A stretch of 64,000 nt of DNA from Todiramphus chloris collaris (lineage: Eukaryota; Chordata; Aves; Coraciiformes; Alcedinidae), in contig JANVCC010000120.1 in the NCBI GenBank assembly GCA_025345505.1, positions 1,511,984 through 1,575,983 of the forward strand. Reading direction: 5' to 3'. This document shows, in pieces, positions 60,213-64,000 of the stretch; the first letter of the stretch is position 1; every line of letters starts with the position of its first letter. The position numbers and the translations under genes are program-made. Under the pieces are notes generated by a model. It saw nothing but the letters and a program-made list of their open reading frames with translations. It did not search any database and was not told where the DNA came from.

Positions 60213-60350
60213 TCTCCCTGGAGCTGTCCATGGCCAGGTTGGTGAGTGCCCTGGTCTAGTTGAGAGGTGTCCCTGCCCCTGATGGGGAGGTTGGATTAAT
60301 GATCTCTGAGGTCCCTTCCAACCTAAGCCATTCTCTGATTCTATCACTCT
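60213..60350 (+). mobile_element. CR1 LINE tail fragment
   Basis: 'ctggagctgtccatggccagg', 'ggtctagttgagaggtgtccc', 'gaggtcccttccaacctaagc' and tail 'attctctgattctatcac'. It lies between the inverted-repeat arms. Confidence 0.88.
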
Positions 60351-60380
60351 ACAATAAATTCTAACCCATTTTGGGACCCC

Positions 60381-60581
60381 ATCCCTGAGGGTGGTGAGAC
60401 ACTGGCCCAGGCTGCCCAGAGAGGTGGTGGAAGCCCCATCCTTGGCAGTGTTGAAGCCCAGTCTGGCTGGGGCTGTGAGCAACCTGCTCTAGTGGGAGGT
60501 GTCCCTGCCCATGGCAGGGGGGCTGGAACTGGGTGAGCTTTAAGGTCCCTTCCAACCCTGACAATTCTATGATTCTATGAA
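60381..60581 (+). mobile_element. CR1 LINE tail copy
   Basis: Starts near 'gagggtggtgagacactgg' and ends in 'acaattctatgattctatga'. Nearly identical to the last 185 bp of the element at 53045. Hairpin CCCTGCC-AT-GGCAGGG near 60504-60519. It is the second same-orientation CR1 tail inside the inverted repeat. Confidence 0.92.
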
Positions 60582-61075
60582 TACAGGCAATGCATCCCCC
60601 ATGGCTGTTCAGACACCGTACAGCACAGCTTGTAATCAAGAATGTAGTCTCAGGTGCTAACAGGAGACCACCATGTCCATGAAACACCCACTAGAATCAC
60701 AGTCCATGCCTGCAGGCAGCATTTTGCAACATAAACCCACCGGAAGTGGTGAAATCATTGAAGAGCCCTCATACAAATTACAAAGCAGGGTTGATACCAG
60801 GAGCTACACACCAACCACTTGGTGTTGAACACGCACATCACATTCCCACACCCCACCCAAGAAGCCCAACCCAGCACCACAGCGGGAGTTGTCTTGCAGG
60901 ACCTCCCCAAGGGATCCAGCAGCAGGTAGATGGATCCAGCCTAACCCATGCTCTCAGACTGCACAGATCCCTGCTGGAGTGTCCTAGACATTGGTGTCTG
61001 CCCTGCGTTAATCATGGAACCACAAGGCATTTCCTTCCCTCATATAAATGGGCTTGAATTTGGAATGTGCCAATC
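60582..61075. other. Unique DNA between inverted-repeat arms
   Basis: No gene or family recognised. One 103-codon plus-strand frame (60746-61057) has no recognisable feature. Confidence 0.55.
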
Positions 61076-61250
61076 CACCCAACCGACACATGAAGCACTG
61101 CACTCCGCTCTTCGAAGGCACAGGACACGTGTTTTGCTACAAGCCCAACAAAAGCTGCTGAAACGGCATCACAGGCCCACATCTGATTGCCTGCGATTGC
61201 ACGCAGCCCTGAGGACGTGACGCAGAGCAGTGGATCACACAGTCAGAGAA
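61076..61250 (-). repeat. Inverted repeat, right arm (175 bp)
   Basis: Reverse-complement partner of 60022-60196. Its outer edge runs straight into the 3' tail of the minus-strand CR1 at 61247-61715, so in CR1 orientation both arms are 'tail followed by the same 175 bp'. Confidence 0.92.
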
Positions 61251-61715
61251 TCCCAGAGTCCCAGCAGGGTGGGGCTGGCAGGGAGCTCTGGAGCTGCTCT
61301 GGTGCCACCCCCTGCTCCATCCAGCAGGGGCACCCAGAGCAGGGGCCCAGCAGCGCAGGGTCCAGCCGGGGTGGGAATCTCTCCAGAGAAGGAGACTCCA
61401 CAGCCTCTCTGGGCAGCCTGGCACAGCCTCCCACACCCTCACACCAAACAACTTTCTCCTCCTGCTCAGATGGAGCCTGCTGGGTTCCAGTTTGTGCCCA
61501 ATGTCCCTTTTCCCATCACCAGGCACCACTGAAAAGACCCCAGCTCCATTCTCCTTACACCCACTCTTTAGATATTTCTACACACTGATCAGGTCTCCTC
61601 TCAGTCTTCTTTTCTCCAGGCTAAATATTCCCAGGTCTCTCAACCTCTCCTCACCAGAGAGATGCTCCAGTCCCCCAGTCACCTTGGTCACCCTCCACTG
61701 AATTGTCTCCATGAT
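61247..61715 (-). mobile_element. CR1 LINE 3' copy, homogeneous subfamily
   Basis: Tail 'gaatcccagagtcccagcagg', hairpin CCCCTGCT-CCATCC-AGCAGGGG at 61309-61330, then 'ggagactccacagcctctctgg' and on to 'ccctccactgaattgtctcc' near 61710. It is closest to the copies at 52246 and 56408. Confidence 0.94.
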
Positions 61716-61984
61716 GGTGGCACCGAGGCAGAGCTGAGAGCAAGGGGACACCAAAGCTATTCTGAGCTCTGCCCCAAGCCACCTCCTGCAGTCTCCACGT
61801 CAACTCCTTTGCCGAACAAGGGAGCAAAGTGACACCCAGCCCCACATGGTAGGATGTGACCCCAGAGCTACTGGACTAGCAAGCAATGCCTACTGGGGGG
61901 AACCAGAACCTCCTCCCTGCCCTCAGGGCTGGGTTCCCTGGCAAGACTTGCTTTCAAACGTGTGCAAGATGAAGACCAAGATGT
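61716..61984. other. Short spacer between CR1 copies
   Basis: Under 300 bp. The last part (about 61925-61984) may be decayed CR1, but the match is too weak to claim. Confidence 0.45.
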
Positions 61985-62582
61985 CTAGCCATCTCCTAGA
62001 CAAGTGCTCCGTGGAAAGGAACCTTGGAGTCCTGATAGACAACAAGTTCTCCATGGGGCAGCAATGTGCCCTTGTGGCCAGGAAGGCCAATGGTTTCCTG
62101 GGGTGCATAAAGAAGAGTGTGGCCAGCGGGTCAAGGGAGGGTCTCTGCCCTAGTGAGCCCTCACTGAGTACTGCATCCAGTTCTGGGCTCCCCAGTTCAA
62201 GAGGGGCTGTTTAGTCTGGAGAGGAGAAGACTGAGAGGGGATCTAATTAATGTCTATAAATATATGAGGGCTGGGCATCAAGAAGGCAGGGACAACCTCT
62301 TTTCACTTGTGCCTTGTGATGGGACGAGGGGCAATGGATCCAAGCTCAAGCACAGGAAGTTCCACCTCAACAGGAGGAAGAACTTCTTTACTGTAAGGGT
62401 TGTAGAGCACTGGAACAGACTCCCCAGAGAGGCTGTGGAGTCTCCTTCTCCAGAAACCTTCAAGACCTGTCTGGATGCATCTCTGAGTGATCTGCTCTAG
62501 TTTGGTCCTGCTCAGGCACGGGGTTGGACTCAATGGTCTTCGGAGGTCCTTTCCAAGCCCTACCGTTCTGTGATTCTGTGAA
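61985..62582 (+). mobile_element. CR1 LINE 3' copy, 0.6 kb
   Basis: Begins in the reverse transcriptase C-terminal coding part. The frame 61846-62214 reads 'RNLGVLIDNKFSMGQQCALV' and 'KKSVASGSREG'. It continues through 'gatctaattaatgtctataaat', 'ggaagttccacctcaacagg' and the tail 'ccgttctgtgattctgtga' at about 62564-62582. The frame breaks near 62200. Confidence 0.94.
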
Positions 62583-63935
62583 GAACAGCACGCAAGGGCT
62601 ATCACGTATGTGCTGTTGGTAGCTGTGCCTCTCTTGCTGTTGCCCTGCCCTGCAAGAAAACTAGGGGGGGGGTTTGTTTTTGGAAGACAAGACTGTTCAG
62701 AGTTTCCCCATCACTCAGGAAAAAAGGAAAAACAGAGAGCATCGGTCTGAGTCCACTACGGGAGGCAAATGCCACTGCCTAGGCATCCTGGGTACATTGA
62801 CCAGCTACAGAGAAGGGCTTCCTCTGGCTAATCCGGGCTCTTTGCTGCTCACATCCCCTGTTCTTCCCCTTATCTGACGGCTCCCTTGCAGGCTACAGCA
62901 TTAGGTGGGATTACCTTGGGTCAGAGGCCTCAGAGATCATAATCTTCCCCCGTGGTTTGTGATTTACTGCTGCGGGTGACACCAGGGGCTCTGCTGGTGG
63001 CATTATTTAACCGCAGTGTTCTAGGGACACCAAAACCAGGATTCCAAAGAGCAGAAGAGCACAGAGCCCCTCTCTCTTCCCGTTGAGGCACTGCAGACTC
63101 TTTTGACATAATTAACCCTAGCACACTCATTTAGTGCTTTTTTTTTTTAGGAGGGAGAAAAAAACCCAAAACCCAAGACTGAAGGCAGCTGTTTGCCTCC
63201 TGGATTGCAGCAAAACCTCAGGTGCTTTGCAACCCGGAGTCCAACATTGGTTAAAAAAAGTCCTGGGTGGTTGTTATAGCAACACAGGCACGTGTGGATG
63301 CTGTGTGCCTGTAAACCAGACTCCAACCCAGGTTGTCACGGGCAACACAAGTCAGCTTCGAAGTCACACCGAACTGGCTGTCTCGCCTGGTGTCATCCGA
63401 AGGCAGCAGCCAGCTCCAGCAGGGACCGGGACACATCCTGCACTGCTGGTGCCAGTCGCTGGCTGCAAGCTCAGCGCCGTCTCGCAGCTGATTCAGCTCC
63501 TTAAGAAGAGGGTAATTTTCTTTATCCTGTTTGCTCCCTCCTCCCTTGCAGGCTGCCACGGCACCTTAACCCAGCTGGGGAAGACAAGCTCATGGCTCTC
63601 TCCCAAACAGATGGCTGCGAGGAAGGTCCAAAAATAATCTAACCCATTTGCCTGCGAGTTTTGAGCCTACTTTGCTGATTGGCAGACCCTCCGGAGACCA
63701 CCAGAAGAAGCAGATGGTCAAGACATGAGATCAGAGCTGGAGACGGAGATGTCAATCAATAGGTTGGAGTACCAGGCTCCGGGCTGCAGCAGGGAGCAGG
63801 CAGCTCCAGCAGCACTGAGCGGGCGAGGGCTGCACTGGTCCAGAAGGACAGGCATTTGGGTCAGGAGGCTGGCTGCAAAGGCTGGATTTTACTTTAAAAA
63901 TTAAAATAAAATAAATAAATACAATAAAGTTAAAA
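62583..63935. other. Unique non-coding DNA
   Basis: No gene confirmed. A pyrimidine-rich 'ctccctcctcccttgcag' at about 63533-63550 resembles a plus-strand acceptor, but no matching donor follows an open frame. The last part (63885-63930) is A/T-rich low complexity. The 167-codon frame 63134-63637 has no recognised domain. Confidence 0.5.
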
Positions 63936-64000
63936 AAGAGAAGAGAAGAGAAGAGAAGAGAAGAGAAGAGAAGAGAAGAGAAGAGAAGAGAAGAGAAGAG
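63936..64000 (+). repeat. (AAGAG)n microsatellite, cut by window end
   Basis: Thirteen perfect 5-bp units, purely purine on the plus strand, preceded by an A/T-rich stretch. The array reaches the last base, so its full length is unknown. Perfect units imply recent expansion. Confidence 0.97.

Noticed and set aside
63533..63607. Plus-strand acceptor-like sequence followed by a short open frame
   Set aside because: No convincing donor after the frame and no recognisable protein; pyrimidine-AG words are common.
1..64000. tRNA, rRNA, CRISPR arrays, bacterial promoters or operons
   Set aside because: No cloverleaf, rRNA-like or spacer-repeat pattern was seen, and the window is vertebrate nuclear DNA.

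Overview
This is vertebrate nuclear DNA, almost certainly from a bird. The main evidence is about 26 CR1 LINE fragments in both orientations, most with the typical 3' ends (ATTCTATG/ATTCTGTG-type tails, and the 'ggttgga...ggtcccttccaacc' block). No Alu/B1-like SINEs are visible. By my hand-drawn boundaries CR1 covers roughly 10 kb, about 15% of the window, which is dense for a bird. CR1-rich lineages such as woodpeckers and relatives are possible, but the sequence does not prove it. Nothing bacterial (operons, ribosome-binding sites, CRISPR) is present. Nearly every open reading frame is a chance frame in GC-rich DNA or the remains of CR1 reverse transcriptase.

Layout. 1-7.3 kb: unique non-coding DNA with two short minus-strand CR1 tails and an AT-rich hairpin of TAATCC sites. 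7.3-11.3 kb: a CR1 cluster, including the longest copy (about 1.2 kb, with reverse transcriptase motifs). 12.2 kb: a 13-bp minisatellite interrupted by a 10-N assembly gap. 12.3-21.7 kb: mostly unique DNA. 21.7-23.3 kb: three CR1 pieces joined head-to-head and tail-to-tail. 23.3-29.8 kb: unique DNA with candidate conserved non-coding blocks. 29.8-31.4 kb: a strong CpG island, the only good promoter candidate, with a candidate minus-strand exon at 30086-30180 carrying a start codon. 31.4-45.9 kb: unique DNA, seven CR1 pieces, a Leu/Val-coding 9-bp repeat and an LTR-like dispersed repeat. 46-50.7 kb: AT-rich, repeat-poor DNA that looks regulatory. 50.7-62.6 kb: a second CR1-dense zone containing a 175-bp inverted repeat (about 93% identical arms 0.9 kb apart). 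62.6-64 kb: unique DNA ending in an (AAGAG)n array that runs off the window.

Best reading: the CpG island is the 5' end of a gene transcribed on the minus strand, with the 30 kb to its left largely intron. The DNA to the right is upstream and intergenic. I could not identify the gene. The observations most worth checking are the 60.0/61.2 kb inverted repeat, a hairpin in the CR1 3' end that seems to be kept by compensatory changes between subfamilies, and the candidate 5' exon with a G-run next to its donor.
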